Positions 1 through 10,799 of a DNA stretch of 64,000 nucleotides are shown in pieces (the first letter of the stretch is position 1; each line of letters starts with the position of its first letter). A program made the translations under genes and the position numbers. The notes under the pieces were generated by a model. It saw nothing but the letters and a program-made list of their open reading frames with translations. It was not told the DNA's origin and did not search any database. The DNA lies in contig JAMXIF010000015.1 in the NCBI GenBank assembly GCA_028583685.1, positions 63,504,979 to 63,568,978 on the forward strand. Reading direction: 5' to 3'. The stretch comes from Petaurus breviceps papuanus. Taxonomy: Eukaryota > Chordata > Mammalia > Diprotodontia > Petauridae.

Positions 1-110
1 CTCCCTCCCCCTCCCCCCTCTCCCCCCCTCCCTCCATCTCCTCCTACTCCTCCTACTGCTCCTCCTCCTCCTTCTTCTTTTTTCTCTTGCCCCTCCCCCA
101 ACTGGCATTA
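1..110. repeat. Pyrimidine-rich low-complexity tract
   Basis: Almost pure C/T on the plus strand, with CTCC and CTTCTT runs and short interruptions. The 62-codon frame antisense to it is only the purine complement and is not a gene. Confidence 0.85.
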
Positions 111-281
111 TAACAGGTGCTGTAACAGAAAGGGGGTACTGCTGGGGGAGGAGGGAAAATAAAAAAATAGCCACTCTTATCTAGCTCCTCTCCCTCACCG
201 CACCTCGAGTTTATGGACGGCAAAGGGGATCCTTTTACCAAAAAGAATGAAAACAGGGGAATGCTTTTTGCCCAACTTTAT

Positions 282-307
282 CCCCCCCCCCCCCCCCCCG
301 CCCCGTG
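282..307. repeat. Poly-C tract
   Basis: An almost unbroken run of C ending in GCCCCG. Homopolymer length here may be unreliable in the assembly. Confidence 0.85.
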
Positions 308-594
308 ACCACAGCTGTTTACTGATTTCTAGGATTATCCTTTTAGTTTATTGTTTATTGTCCTAGTCTTCTAGTGATCATGGCTATTGGAATGAGACCT
401 GGCTATTGGAATGGGCCAGACAATCCCCCAAACCTGCCTTCATGACTTTTGAATGGAATATTTGAATGAAAGAGTAGTTAAAGTCGCTTCCCCACCCACG
501 TTCTAAATGTGTAGAAGCACATTGGATTTAGGAGTCGAGTCTAGACCTTAGATTTTTAATAATACCCGTCCCTTTACCCACCCATCCCAGAATT

Positions 595-690
595 TGTGAC
601 CTTGGCCAAGTCACTTCTTCCCCTGTGATTTCTCAGTCAGTAAAATGAGAGAAGCGTACCAGATCATTTCTAATCTTATATTATCTCACA
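595..690 (+). repeat. MIR-like CORE-SINE fragment
   Basis: 'GACCTTGGCCAAGTCACTT' is followed by a 'CAGTAAAATGAGAGAA' stretch. This is the order core, then CTGTAAAATGGG tail, seen in MIR-type CORE-SINEs. The head is not recognisable, so this is an old relic. Confidence 0.6.
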
Positions 691-1149
691 TTTTCTTTTT
701 GTACCAGCAAAGAAAAGGGAGAACTGCTGGGAGGGGCTTGGGGAAAGGAATCAAATAGCCTGCTCAGGCCACTGACCTTGAGTGGAGCTCAGAACTGTCT
801 GACTTATCAGAGCTGCAAAGTCCATTATGTATTAGAATGATTCTGCCCAGTCTCCCACTGAAGCAGAAATGGGATCTGAAGGGCTCCTGAAAGGAAATTA
901 AGGAGCTGCCCCATGCAACCCTACAAGGTGATAACTAATGATTGTAAACAATTGGAGGGGGTCCTTTGCCTCCTTGCTTGGAGATTCACGCATAGAGATT
1001 GAGAGACAACCAGATTTTGGGTACAGAGGATGGCTGTTCTGCCATGCTTGCATCAGGATAAACGTTGCAAATAAAACTGCTAAAAGCTGGTAGGGTAGGC
1101 GCATATAATATGGAATGACAAAGCATTATGTACTTTGAAATTCTCAACT
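691..1149. other. Unassigned intergenic sequence
   Basis: No repeat family or exon-like reading frame was recognised. The 68-codon antisense frame at 898-1104 has no recognisable domain and no codon signal beyond chance. Confidence 0.4.
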
Positions 1150-1640
1150 TTTCCCTCTCCATTTCATTCTTCCTCCCCTTAATCCACCATTTATCTTACA
1201 ATTTACTTCCACAATCTCTCTCATATCTGTTTGCTTTTCTCTAGTTTCATGGCCACCACCCTAGTTTAGACCCCAATCATATCTCACCTGAGCTATTATA
1301 TAATCTGTCCCCACAACTGCTATTCCCTTTTCCCAGAAACTTCATTGGCTTCAGATGGTCTCCAAGATAAAAACACAAAGTCTCCAGGTTGGCCTTACCT
1401 CTCCAAACTTGGCCTCAAGTATACTCTATTTTAACCTGTCTAGCCCTCATCACATTTCCTCTTTCTGTGTCCCGTGACTGAAATACACTCCTCACTCAAC
1501 ACCTACATCTTAGATTCTTAGAAACCCAGTTTACATTAAAACAGCTTAGGTACAATGTTCTTTTGTGATTTCCCGTCCCCCCTTCAGCTGTTAGTGCTTG
1601 CCCCCTCCTCAAATCATTCTGTGTGTGCTCAACTATTCCT
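1150..1640 (+). repeat. L2 LINE fragment
   Basis: The order of phrases matches the end of L2 ORF2 and its 3' region: 'CCACCACCCTAGT', 'ATCTCACCTGAGCTATTAT', then 'TCATTGGCTTCAGATGGTCTCC' and 'GGCCTTACCTCTCC'. It is diverged and without a usable frame. Assignment rests on the remembered L2 consensus. Confidence 0.65.
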
Positions 1641-1644
1641 GGTG

Positions 1645-1735
1645 TGACAGTGGTTAGAGTGCCAGGAGTCAGAAAGACTTGAGCTCAAATCTGGCTTCAG
1701 ACATTGTGTGACCCTGGGCAAGTCACTTAACCATG
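1645..1735 (+). repeat. MAR1-type SINE, 5' part
   Basis: tRNA-like head ('GTGGTTAGAGTGCCAGGAGTCAG', then 'GAGCTCAAATCTGGCTTCAG') followed by the CORE phrase 'GTGTGACCCTGGGCAAGTCACTTAACC'. The SINE is interrupted here by an LTR insertion and resumes at 2272. Removing the LTR and one CCATG copy restores the expected 'CTTAACCATGTTTACCTCA' order. Confidence 0.8.
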
Positions 1736-2271
1736 TGTAATGCGAATGTAAATTTTAAAGATCTTCCCTGCCCCTAGGCTAACGTGCACCTGAAGCCTTG
1801 GGTGGGAGGCTTGTTTTTCAGTAGATACTTCTTTATTGGCCAGTGATTCAATAAGGTTGTTACATTCTCTGAGCCAGGAGAAGGCTATATAAGCCCTGAT
1901 GTGTAGCTTTGTTTTGGGACTCACTTTGAGAAGTGTTCTGTGATTTGATCTGAATTCTGGGAAGCCGTTGTTGAGAGTCCCCCGGCTTTGTAAAACCCAG
2001 AATGTGGAAACCCAGATGTTGACTGGGTATGGATGTAATGGTTGGACAGTTTGGAAATCTGTCTACTTGATGTTTCTGTCTTGATAATTCTGCCTGTATG
2101 CTTTGAGGTTCGGGGTGCTGACCTTTTCTCCTGAACAAGGTAAACGATATATGTCTGACTGATTAAAGTAAGCTTGTTAACCCATTTTGAGTTGCTTTCC
2201 TTTAACAAAGCAGATCCAAGAACCTGTATGGGCGGCAAACCCTGAGGACGCTTGGGGTGCTTGCTGCTACA
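1736..2271 (+). mobile_element. Solo LTR of an endogenous retrovirus-like family
   Basis: The 536-bp unit starts TGTAATG and ends GCTACA, flanked by a 5-bp direct repeat CCATG (1731-1735 and 2272-2276). It holds a TATA-like box (CTATATAAGC, about 1886) and a downstream ATTAAA-type polyadenylation hexamer (about 2162), the usual U3-R-U5 order. The same family occurs in reverse orientation near 9409, 10800, 35072, 57903 and 58087. The 5-bp TSD fits ERVL-like class III elements, but I cannot name the family. It is an old fossil with no coding part. Confidence 0.85.
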
Positions 2272-2400
2272 CCATGTTTACCTCACTTCCTCATCTGTAA
2301 AAAGAACTGGAGAAGGAAATGGCAAACCAATTCAGTATCTTTGCCAAGAAAACCTCAAAAGTCAAAGAACTGGACAATAAAACAACTGAACAACAACATT
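2272..2400 (+). repeat. MAR1-type SINE, 3' part
   Basis: Continues the SINE begun at 1645: 'CTTCCTCATCTGTAAAAAGAACTGGAGAAGGAAATGGCAAACC', then 'CTTTGCCAAGAAAACCTC' and an ACAACAAC-rich tail. This long 3' tail distinguishes MAR1 from MIR. It predates the LTR. Confidence 0.8.
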
Positions 2401-2424
2401 TTCACTTGAACAACTAAAACCTAG

Positions 2425-2525
2425 AATGAGGTGATTTGTCCAAGGTCATATAATATTCTAGTAGCACAGCTGGAATTTGAACCCAGGTTTCCTGACTCTT
2501 AGTTCAATGTCTTTTTCACTTGGCT
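2425..2525 (-). repeat. MIR fragment, antisense
   Basis: 'GTGATTTGTCCAAGGTCATA' followed by 'GCTGGAATTTGAACCCAGG' is the reverse complement of the MIR core and head. A diverged relic. Confidence 0.7.
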
Positions 2526-2586
2526 GAGAAGCTATGTCACTATAAGCAAGTTCCTTAACTTTTCTATACCTCACTTTCTGTATGTG

Positions 2587-2625
<39 letters not shown>

Positions 2626-2636
2626 ATGTATATAAA
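2587..2636. repeat. (TA)n/(TG)n microsatellite
   Basis: Alternating TA then TG dinucleotides. Further AT-rich alternating sequence occurs at about 2940-3010. Confidence 0.85.
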
Positions 2637-2679
2637 ATGGGAATTCAAACTAAGCAGATTTTCTTTTAGAATGTTAGGA

Positions 2680-2820
2680 TAATCATTTATTAAAACACCT
2701 ATTATTTATTAAAGCATCTGTCAGCAAAAACACTAGGGATGGTAGATATATAGGCAAACAACACAAAATGGTCTCTTGTTCAGGATCTTCCATTTTAACT
2801 AGGTTCATACCACCTAGTTT
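2680..2820 (-). repeat. L2 3' end fragment, antisense
   Basis: 'TTTATTAAAGCATCTGTCAGCAAAAACACTAGGGAT..' resembles the reverse complement of the L2 3' terminus (fragment reading tail first, then 'ggggatacaaag'). Low identity. Confidence 0.45.
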
Positions 2821-3149
2821 ATTTAGGATATTGAAGAAAGCAGTTTTTAAGACTTAAAATAGAATATGAATGTGTGTTATTTGCTGCAGTAATTCTTTAG
2901 CATTTATCTCAATTCAGGAATTCCTTCCTTTTATCATCTATCTATCTGTATATATACATGTGTATGTGCATATGTATAATATAAATATATACACACATTG
3001 ATACACACATATATCTGTGCTTACAAATAAAATTTGTTAAAACAAGTCACATTTTATAGGCACAAAGGAGCTTTATATTTAAAAGACACTATGATGAATT
3101 CATTTTAGAAATCAGTCTCTTTGTAATATAAGTACTAATTTCCTAAATT

Positions 3150-3820
3150 TTCAGTACTGTCAGTCAAAAGTATTTGTTAAGCATTTACAATGTAACAGTT
3201 ACTGTGGTGAGTGATGGAGGTACAATGAAAAAAAAAGGCCCTCCCTGCTGTCAAGGTATTGTCTAATGGATGAGACAATATTAAAATAATTATATATCTA
3301 TATGATTTTATTCATATCAGCTTAAGGTAATCTGGAAGAGGAAGGCATTAACTGCTGGGGGGACCTGGGAAGTCCTCCCTATGAGGATGGAATTTGATCT
3401 GCGTTCCAAAGGAAGACAGGAAAACTAGGAGGAGGTGAGGGACTATTCATGACAGGGTGGATAGCCATTGCAAAGTCATGGAGATGGCAGATGAGTGTTT
3501 TGTCTGAGGAACATTAAGTAGGTTGATGTAGTTAAATTGTGGGATTAATGGAGGGAAGCCAGTAGAAGTAAAGTGAAAAGGTAAGAATAGCTCAGGTAGG
3601 AAGAGCTTTAAATGAAAAACAAATGACTTTATCTTTGATACTACAAGTATTAAGGAGCCATTGGGAATCACTGAGCAGCAGGGTGACATAGTGATTTAGA
3701 AAAATCACCCTGGCAGCACAGGGGAGAATAGATTAGGTTTGAGAGAGATGACAAAGGGAAACTGGTTTGAAGATTATTGCAGGATTCTAGGCAAGAAGAG
3801 GTGATAAGGACATGAACTAG
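3150..3820 (-). repeat. L2 LINE fragment, antisense, part 1
   Basis: Antisense L2 phrases are recognisable in order: 'GAAGTCCTCCCTATGAGGATGG', 'AGGAGCCATTGGGAATCACTGAGCAG', 'TTAGAAAAATCACCCTGGCAGCA', 'GAAGATTATTGCAGGATTCTAGGCAAGAAGAGGTGATAAGGACATGAACTAG'-type order (shown here in pieces by position 3355-3818). It is interrupted by an RTE-derived SINE and resumes at about 4029. Confidence 0.6.
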
Positions 3821-3821
3821 A

Positions 3822-4028
3822 CCTTAACCTAAAAGGGCAGGGTCTCCCACTGCATCCTCCCACTGGTCATCTCCAGTCATCCTGATGAATATCTAGTGAC
3901 TGGAGGAGAAAGTGAGGCTGGTGACCTCACACAGCCCTCCCTCACTCTAATCAAAGTCAACTGCAAGTCATCTCATAGTTTCCCTGATGTCATGGGCCTC
4001 TTCCAGAATGAAGGTCAAACACAACAAT
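3822..4028 (+). repeat. RTE-derived SINE (3' tail type)
   Basis: 'GGGCAGGGTCTCCCACTGCATCCT', 'CATCTCCAGTCATCCTGAT', 'GGAGGAGAAAGTGAGGCTGG' and 'ACAGCCCTCCCTCACT' occur in the same order as at 40000-40195 and, antisense, at 51425-51620 and 39690-39795. In marsupials this unit is the 3' end of RTE LINEs and the SINEs that borrowed it. It ends in an ACAACA-rich tail and sits inside an antisense L2. Confidence 0.65.
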
Positions 4029-4100
4029 GAAAGCTATATGAGTAGAGAGAAAGGGACATATAGGAAGGGTGTTGTAAAGGTAATGGATTGGATGTGTGGC
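4029..4100 (-). repeat. L2 LINE fragment, antisense, part 2
   Basis: 'AATGGATTGGATGTGTGG' and flanking sequence continue the antisense L2 of 3150-3820 after the inserted SINE. Confidence 0.45.
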
Positions 4101-4114
4101 ATAAACAAGATTTA

Positions 4115-4390
4115 AAATAAATATAATTTTATTTCATTAAATATTTCCCAACCACATGTAAATTACATGTAAAAACGCTTTTTAACATTCTTATTTTTTA
4201 AATTTTGAGTTCCAAATTTTCTCCCTCCTATTCCTTCCATAAGGAATCTGAGAAGATGTTATATTGCTTATGTAGGTGAAGCATATGTAATATATTTGCA
4301 TATATATAGTATTTCCACATATGATTTAATATAAAATAAACAATATGATATCAATTACATATGTAATGTCATGGCATAAATAAGATTCAG
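4115..4390 (-). repeat. L1/HAL1 3' end remnant, antisense
   Basis: 'TTTTGAGTTCCAAATTTTCTCCCTCC' is a phrase shared with the minus-strand L1 3' ends at about 40660, 42050 and 61595. In sense orientation it is the terminal GGAGAAAATTTGGAACTCAAA motif. The rest is AT-rich and diverged. Confidence 0.55.
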
Positions 4391-5077
4391 GAGTTGAAGA
4401 TAACACTGATGCTGAGGGTCTTCAACACTGGTACTCTAGATCAGGGTGAATAAACAGCTCATATGGCCTACAGCTCACACACTGAGAATAGTTTTTAACC
4501 TTAAAAAGGTAAAATCTATTCTAAACTCACTGGTCATTCAAAAACAGGTGGTGGGCCATATTTCACTGGTAGGCCTTGGTTTGCTGACCTCTGTCCTAGA
4601 CAGTAAGTAATGAGGAAGTTCAGAAAATGGAAGTATTTCAAAAGAAAAATGAGTTCTGTTTGGGGCATGCTGAGTTTGAGAAGCCTAAAGAGTATATGCC
4701 TGTCTGTACTTTTCTTGCCTTCCTTCTGTTCTCTGCATTTTATACAGATTTTTTTCCACCTTTTATCTGTTTGTTGTCTTTGCAGTTCTGTCATTAAATG
4801 CCCTTAGGATGACTTAGTTGAAACATCCTTACAAATTTTTTTTTGGTAGACGTTCTCTTTTTCTCTGCTTCTTGCTATTTTATGAACCCATACTGCTCTC
4901 ACTCCCTAAGTATCTTCTTACCATACCATCTGATTTTCAGCCTTTACCTCTCTCCGAAATTGGAGGTGGCACCCTTGTGAATCTAAGCTCTGATTGTTGA
5001 TTATTTCACTTTTTCTTGACCAATCTCAGTTACAGCACCACACATCCAATCTGGCTTTTTGTTGTCTTCCCCTGTGA

Positions 5078-5266
5078 CAGGAGTTCTTAACCCTTTTTTG
5101 TGTTATGGACCCCTTGTCCATTGATCCTATGGACCCCTTCTGAGAATAACATTTTAAATACATAAAATTAGATACCTAGGATTTTAAAAGAAAACACGTT
5201 GTTTTCAAATACAGTTATCAAAATATAATTTTTAAATGTTGACAGACCCCATGTTAAGAACCTTGA
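5078..5266. mobile_element. Small non-autonomous hAT-like element
   Basis: Terminal inverted repeats CAGGAGTTCTTAACC and GTTAAGAACCTTG bound about 190 bp that contain no coding sequence. The interior phrase 'GGACCCCTTCTGAGAATAA' is shared with the better-preserved copy at 28149-28384. I see no clear 8-bp TSD for this copy. Confidence 0.7.
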
Positions 5267-5269
5267 TAC

Positions 5270-5378
5270 TATTAAAATTTGAATTCCTTGAAGGTAAGGA
5301 CTTATTTATTTTTATTGATGTCTCAAATGTTAAGCACATTACCTGACACATAGTAAATACTTTATAAATGCTTACTTA
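5270..5378 (+). repeat. L2 3' end fragment
   Basis: 'GAATTCCTTGAAGGTAAGGACTT' followed by 'TAAGCACATTACCTGACACATAGTAAATACTTTATAAATGCTTA' order is the classical L2 terminus (clotting phrases 'gggcagggac', then 'cctggcacatagtagg'). Confidence 0.75.
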
Positions 5379-6035
5379 TTCATTTATAATCTATCATATT
5401 TTTCTTTTTTTTACTTTGCAAACAAGTTTATATGCTAAACTAGTATTGTACTTACCTCCTTTATCTCAGGGTTTGACAAGATCAAATGTTTTTGCTAATT
5501 CAGGAATTTTTATGTCCTTTTGGACTTCTCATTATGGCAATTAATTTCAATAGTCAAATTGACATTAAGTCATTATATTCGGTATTGATTCATCCATTCC
5601 CATTATTTTTTTTGGCATCCATACCTTGTTTAAATACTTCAGGTCAGAGTTGCTTTAATTACATGCCATATTTTTTCTCATTTTATTCTTCTGATTCTAT
5701 ATTAATTTTTCTCCATTTTTTCCTCAATGAACTCCAAATCAAATGAGCATATCCATATATATTATAGAACAGAAGTTTGTACATTAAATTGTGAATCTTT
5801 ATTATGCAGGATTTGCTTTATTTCTCAAGGAGCTTTCAAAGCTTTCCTACTTCTTTGTGATTTCCTCCAGGCTTCCCACATCCTTCTCTTCTCTCTATTT
5901 TCTATCTCCTTGTCCAAATTAAAAAAAGAGAAAAACAAAACCCTTGCAACAAATATAAAAAATATATGTCTCATTCTGCATCTTGAGTCTATCATCACTC
6001 TGCCAGGAGGTAGGTAGCATGCTTCATCTTTGGTA
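5379..6035. other. Unassigned AT-rich sequence
   Basis: T-rich plus strand with two open frames (5486-5746 and 5727-6017) that show no recognisable domain, no Kozak context of note and no splice pattern. I treat them as chance frames in T-rich DNA. Confidence 0.4.
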
Positions 6036-6039
6036 TTCT

Positions 6040-6570
6040 GGAATTATGATCATTCATTTCACTGATCAGAGTTCTTAGTCTTTCAAAGTTGTTTTAATTT
6101 ATATTGGTGTTACTGTATAAACTGTTCTCTTGGTTTCACCTTATTTCATTCTGCATCAGGTCATAGTGGTTTTCTGGAAGCTTCCCTTTCATTATTTCTT
6201 ATGGTGAATAATATTCTGTTGCATTTGTATGCTAAAATTTATTTAACCATTCCCCAATTGAGGGATAACCTCTTTGTTTCCAGTTTTTGACAGAAAAAGA
6301 TCTGTCAGAAATATTTTTGTACACATGGGTTCCTTTCTTCTTCCTTTAGGAGTATAGACCTACTAGTATATCACTGGGTCAAAAATATGAACAGGTTAGT
6401 GGCTTGGGGGATATGATTCCAAATTGCTTTCTAAAATGGACAGATCAATTCACAGGTGTATCAAAAATGCATTAATATGCCTGTTTTCCCAAAGTCCTTC
6501 CAACACTTGTTATAATCTTTTTTTTTTCTTATCTTGACCAGTTTAAAGGGTTTGTTTACATTAATTTCAA
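6040..6570 (-). repeat. L1 3' end, antisense, old
   Basis: Reading the minus strand, the order is: a zone matching 'ACCCAGTGATATACTAGTAGG', 'AAAAATATTTCTGACAG', 'CAATTGGGGAATGG..AAATAAA', and 'TCTGCTTCACTTCA..'-like phrases. This is the marsupial L1 end of ORF2 and 3'UTR ('..gacccagcaataccactactaggt..', 'tatagcagc', 'caattggggaatggctgaa'). Heavily diverged. Confidence 0.7.
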
Positions 6571-7445
6571 TCTATGCTCAGGTGAATCATTGATCTTAAC
6601 ATACACAGATAGCTGATTCAGTAATGATTCCTAGATCTGTAATGAATCACTTCCAGTCTGTTAAAATATAATCAGTTTCAGTTTTTGTTTGGAGATCTGG
6701 TGCTTACCATGTATACACCTCTCAGTTCTTTATCTGAAGAAAGTATTTATTATGCATATGTGTGAGGCTTATGTGCAGTGTGTAAGTTTATGATGTCTCT
6801 CCTTTCTTACTCCTGAACTAATTTTCCAACATTTATTTATTTATTAATTTATGTTTTTGCTTTTGTCACCTATGTCCACTTTTGAATTGAAGTCACTTAA
6901 TATCAAAAGTACATTTTGATTTAATTTGGAGGGTCCCACTGATTTATTTGTTGAATATATCTAACTCTTCTACTGCAGCGGATGTTTGAACAGAAACTAC
7001 AATGATATTCTTTTTTTTTTTCAAATATTTGCCATGAAGACTAAAATACGAAGTGCCTTGGACAATAAAGCAACTCCTTTATTTGTCGTTCCCAGGAAAT
7101 AAGTGTGTAATCATTTCAGTTAGGTGCAACTTTATTGTTTTCTTCTGTCTTAATTTATAGCAATATTATATGGAGTAATATGATTCAGTTCCTCTAGTTG
7201 AATGTCCTTTCATTGATCATTGGGCATGCATCTGATATTTATAAAACACAGCTGACTTAATGTTTATAGATGCTCTAAAAACCTGTTTGATCCTTAGACT
7301 GTGCCATCAATTTTTCTGCCATCTTGGCTTCATTCCTATAGAAGCAGATAGGGCCCAGGAGAACTAAAAACCTTTTTTTTTTAAATTTGTGTTTGTTTCA
7401 TAGGTTGCTATAAAAGGTAGATTATATCATTATGCAAACTTATAA
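6571..7445. other. Unassigned, possibly an old LINE
   Basis: No clear family. Stretches such as 'TTGAAGTCACTTAATATCAAAAGTAC' look LINE-like (perhaps RTE antisense), but I cannot support an assignment. There is no open frame of interest. Confidence 0.3.
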
Positions 7446-7449
7446 TTAT

Positions 7450-7590
7450 CTTTGGCAGCATGGTGTAATGGATAGAAAGATGATCCTGAAGCCAGAAAGA
7501 CATGACTTCAAATTCTGCCTCTAGGACATAGCTGTGTGACCCTGGACAAGTCACTTAACTTCAGTGTTCCAGGAAATCTCTAGATGATGA
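7450..7590 (+). repeat. MAR1/CORE-SINE
   Basis: 'GGCAGCATGGTGTAATGGATAGA' (tRNA-like head, A box), 'GACATGACTTCAAATTCTGCC' (B-box position), then 'GCTGTGTGACCCTGGACAAGTCACTTAAC' (core). The tail is diverged. Confidence 0.8.
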
Positions 7591-7689
7591 GTCTCCAAGA
7601 AGGTATTGACCTGCATTGAGAGAGGAAGTTTCTTCATCAGAAAATTTCCTGAAGCAATTAAATTACAAGTGCAGTATTTTCCTGTATCA

Positions 7690-7928
7690 TAATTATTATT
7701 TTTTAAATGATGCCCCCTCTGTTGATTTTATCTCAAAACCCCCTCTGTTGATTTTATCTCAAATTCATCCTTTTTATTTCTTGCTTGTACATAATTGTTT
7801 GCAAGTTGTCCCCACCACCAGACTGCATTTTCTTTGAGAACAAGGACTATATTTTACTTGCTTTTATATTCCTAACACATAGGACAAGTGCCTGGCACAT
7901 GGTAGGTCCTTAATAAATGTTGTTGGCA
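7690..7928 (+). repeat. L2 3' end
   Basis: 'GACTGCATTTTCTTTGAGAACAAGGACTATATTTTACTTG' leads to 'AGTGCCTGGCACATGGTAGGTCCTTAATAAATGTTG', the L2 terminus. A short 25-bp phrase (CCCTCTGTTGATTTTATCTC) is repeated in tandem at about 7713-7760. Confidence 0.8.
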
Positions 7929-7964
7929 GACTGTAATGACAATATTTATGAAACACATAGGGAC

Positions 7965-8105
7965 TAAACACCTATATGACTTTGGATAAATTGCCTCTTC
8001 TCAAGGGGCCTCTGTTTCATCATCTTTTAAAAGATGGAAGTGGATTAGTTGACTAATAAGATGCTTTACATCTCTAAATCCTTTGCTCTGATGATCCTAT
8101 ACACA
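7965..8105 (+). repeat. MIR/CORE-SINE 3' part
   Basis: 'GACTTTGGATAAATTGCC' then 'CTCTGTTTCATCATC', 'AAGATGGAAGTGGATTAGTTGACTAATAAGATGC' and 'ACATCTCTAAATCC' match the 3' half of MIR-type SINEs ('gactagatgacctctaaggtccc'). Confidence 0.6.
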
Positions 8106-8394
8106 TGTTCTTGAATGACAGGTACCAGAATCAGGTATGATTTTCAGAAGGACAAACTACCTAGAAATATTCTCCTTTTTTCTTTATTTCTTCCTTATCT
8201 CTATCTTGTTTTGACAGTGAAGCCATCCAAAAGTCTTCTAAATGACTCCATAGTGGAAATCTACCCTCAGACAAAATCTGATCCAGATTGGATGTGCTCT
8301 TTTCTTTTCGTGTAATTCCATTTTCATAATTGATTATACTGATTTTCCCTGTTTCGGGGAATGCTTTAACTCTCTCACCTCCACCTCTGACTTT

Positions 8395-8648
8395 TACTGG
8401 CTTCCTATACACCACAGTTCAAATTCTATCTTCTTCAAGAGGTCTTTCCCATTCCTCATAGCTGCTAGTGCCTTCCCTTTTCAGAGGACTTTCCATCTTT
8501 ATACATCTTGATTTACCTATTTTTTTACATGTTGTTTCCCCTTTTCAAATACGAAAACAGGGATTTTTTTTGCCTTTTTAATATCCTCAGAACTTAGCAC
8601 AATTCTTGACACAAAGAAAAAGCTTAATGCATGCTTATCGGCTGACCA
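8395..8648 (+). repeat. L2 fragment
   Basis: 'TTCTTCAAGAGGTCTTTCCCATTCCTC' (the L2 phrase 'agaggccttccctgac') leads into 'CTCAGAACTTAGCACAATTCTTGACACA..AGCTTAATGCATGCTT', the L2 3' end. Confidence 0.75.
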
Positions 8649-8901
8649 ATTCTTATTTTATCATCACCCGATTTGAAGAATTAACTTTTCTTAAAAACTT
8701 TCCTAAGAGAGTGTGATCTAGGCATTGAAAATACTTATATATTCTTCCCCCTTTTCTTTCCCCCACCTGAAGCCTAAAGTAGTTCCTTCTCCTCACTTGA
8801 AAAACATATGGAAAAAGAGAGTGAGATGTGGCTTCAATGACTAAACCTTTTGTACGTACCCTCAACTCTGACTCTGTAGCCAATTAAGAAGTGTTTTGGT
8901 T

Positions 8902-9050
8902 GGAAGGGCTAGGTGGTAGAGTGAATAGAGCACTGGCCCTGGAGTCAGGAGGACCTGAGTTCAAATCCAGATTTAGACACTTGACACACTTACTAGCCAT
9001 TTGATTTTGGGCAAGTCACTTAACCCCAATTGCCCTCCCCCCGCCAAAAA
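8902..9050 (+). repeat. SINE A copy with intact TSD
   Basis: Head 'GGCTAGGTGGTAGAGTGAATAGAGCACTGGCCCTGGAGTCAGGAGG' order, B box in GAGTTCAAATCC, core ending in CACTTAACCCCAATTGCC and a C/A-rich tail. Flanking direct repeat AAGTGTTTTGGTT lies at 8889-8901 and about 9052-9064. This is a tRNA-derived CORE-SINE of the WSINE1-like marsupial type, and fairly young. Confidence 0.9.
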
Positions 9051-9408
9051 AAAGTGTTTTGGTTTTTTTGTTTGTTTTTATGATCATACAGTAAGTATTC
9101 AGGAAACAGCCATTGAATACTTGTGCATGCTCTGAAATGTAATAGGGTTATTGTCTATCATCAGATATATCCAGAAGTAGCCTTACCAGCTACTCACAGG
9201 AGTTGGGAAAGATCAGATAATACTGTACATTCTTGAAGAACTGGGATCCTATTGGCCAGTCCCCCTTACATATGCTTATTATTTACAGATAATCCTTAAA
9301 AGCAATTATTTTAGTATAGATAGATAAACTTAAAATAGAGTCCTTTTGTAAGGTAAGGCATCTCCCATGATCATAAGATCATATAAAATTCTTTTAGGGA
9401 TGCACAGG

Positions 9409-10020
9409 TGTAGCAGCAAGCACCATAGCATATGTAGGTTGGCTGCTAGCACAGAGTCTTTGATCTGCTTTTCTAAAGGAAAGCAACCCCAAAAGGGTTA
9501 ATAATCTTACTTTAATCAATCAAACATATATCATTTACCTAGTTCAGGGGGAGAAGTAAGCACCCTGAAATTCAGAGAATACAAACAGAAGTTACAAACA
9601 GACAAAAATACAGAGAAAATAACACAACTCAGCAGACAGGGCTTCTAGCTGCCTGACCTAGTTAGTCACCAGAGAGAGAAGCACCAACATTTGGATTTTC
9701 AAAGCCAGGGGACTCAATGGCTGCACAGAGTCTCATCTGGTCAAATCACACAACTCTTCCCCAAGTGAGCACCAAAACAAAACTTTGTCTCGGAGGTATA
9801 TATAGCCTTCTCCAGGGTCAGAGAATATCACAACCCTCATGACCCACTTGACTACAAAGTAACAGAATTTGTGCCTTCCTGAAAAACTCTTCCCACCACA
9901 GGCTCCATGTGAACACATTTAGCCTATTAGGGGGCACAGTTTATTTTCAAATCAGGAAAGGTCCTTAAGTTCAATTTAGGCTTATTAAGGGGCAGGAAAG
10001 ATCTTCAAATTCCCATTGGG
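9409..10020 (-). mobile_element. 3' LTR of a two-LTR ERV-like element
   Basis: Antisense copy of the LTR family seen at 1736, beginning (plus strand) TGTAGCAGCAAGCACC. It pairs with the LTR at 10800-11474. A 5-bp direct repeat ACAGG lies just outside the pair (9404-9408 and 11475-11479), so the two LTRs belong to one insertion. By eye the two LTRs differ at roughly one site in ten, which suggests a fairly old fossil. The inner boundary is approximate. Confidence 0.8.
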
Positions 10021-10799
10021 CCCCAAGATCTTTCATGCCCACCACATAGGCAACTTATATCTGAATTAACATTAACATCACTTATATAACTTATATAATA
10101 ACTATCGCAACATAGTCCCCACAAAATAAACATATCATATTTGCGAAATGCATAACATAATAACTCATTACCAGAGTGGTCTCACAGCCTTAAACAAACA
10201 CAAAGTACATAGCATTATAAGCGCCTCTATCCAAAACAAAAGTGTCCAAATAAAGTTCTCTTGGGGGAATGTCCTTCCCCCCATGCTGCCCTTGCAGTCT
10301 TCTTCCTGGCACTCTCAGTTACAGACTCTAATGAGCCAAGTCCCAGTCTAAACATTGCTCAAGCCCCTGCTTCCAAGTTTTAAGGGGATGGCTGGGCAAT
10401 AAAGCAACAGGGTGGGGCCCTTAGGGGTCCATGGCACTTCACCCCACCCACCATAGACACAACTCCATCCTCTCCCAGGTCCCAAATTGTGGGATGAAGC
10501 AAGATAACACATTCAGTGCTTCTGCCTTGTTTTACATTCCTTATCTTTCCCTGTGGCTGAATCCTGAACTCCTGGATTCTCCTCCTTCTGCAGTAGGCAG
10601 CCACTCCTGGCTTCTGCCCCAGTCCCAAAGCAGGCCGCTAACCATTCCTGCCCTCACCTCATCAAAGTTAACATGTAGGAAGTTCTTCACTCCTGTTCCA
10701 TGGCTCCACAGAGTCCCAGCTACCAAAACTGGGGGAAAAATAATTATCCCAGCCCCCATACTTTCCTTTTAGTTTGCAGAACCTGTTTGTGATGACATT
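10021..10799 (-). mobile_element. Short interior of the two-LTR element
   Basis: About 780 bp between two same-orientation LTRs. I recognise no gag, pol or env segment, so the interior is either a large internal deletion or that of a non-autonomous LTR element. Open frames here (for example 10431-10772) have no domain and look accidental. Confidence 0.65.

Noticed and set aside
10431-10772. 113-codon frame between two LTRs as a possible gag relic
   Set aside because: No recognisable gag, protease or nucleocapsid pattern, and the frame is antisense to the element.
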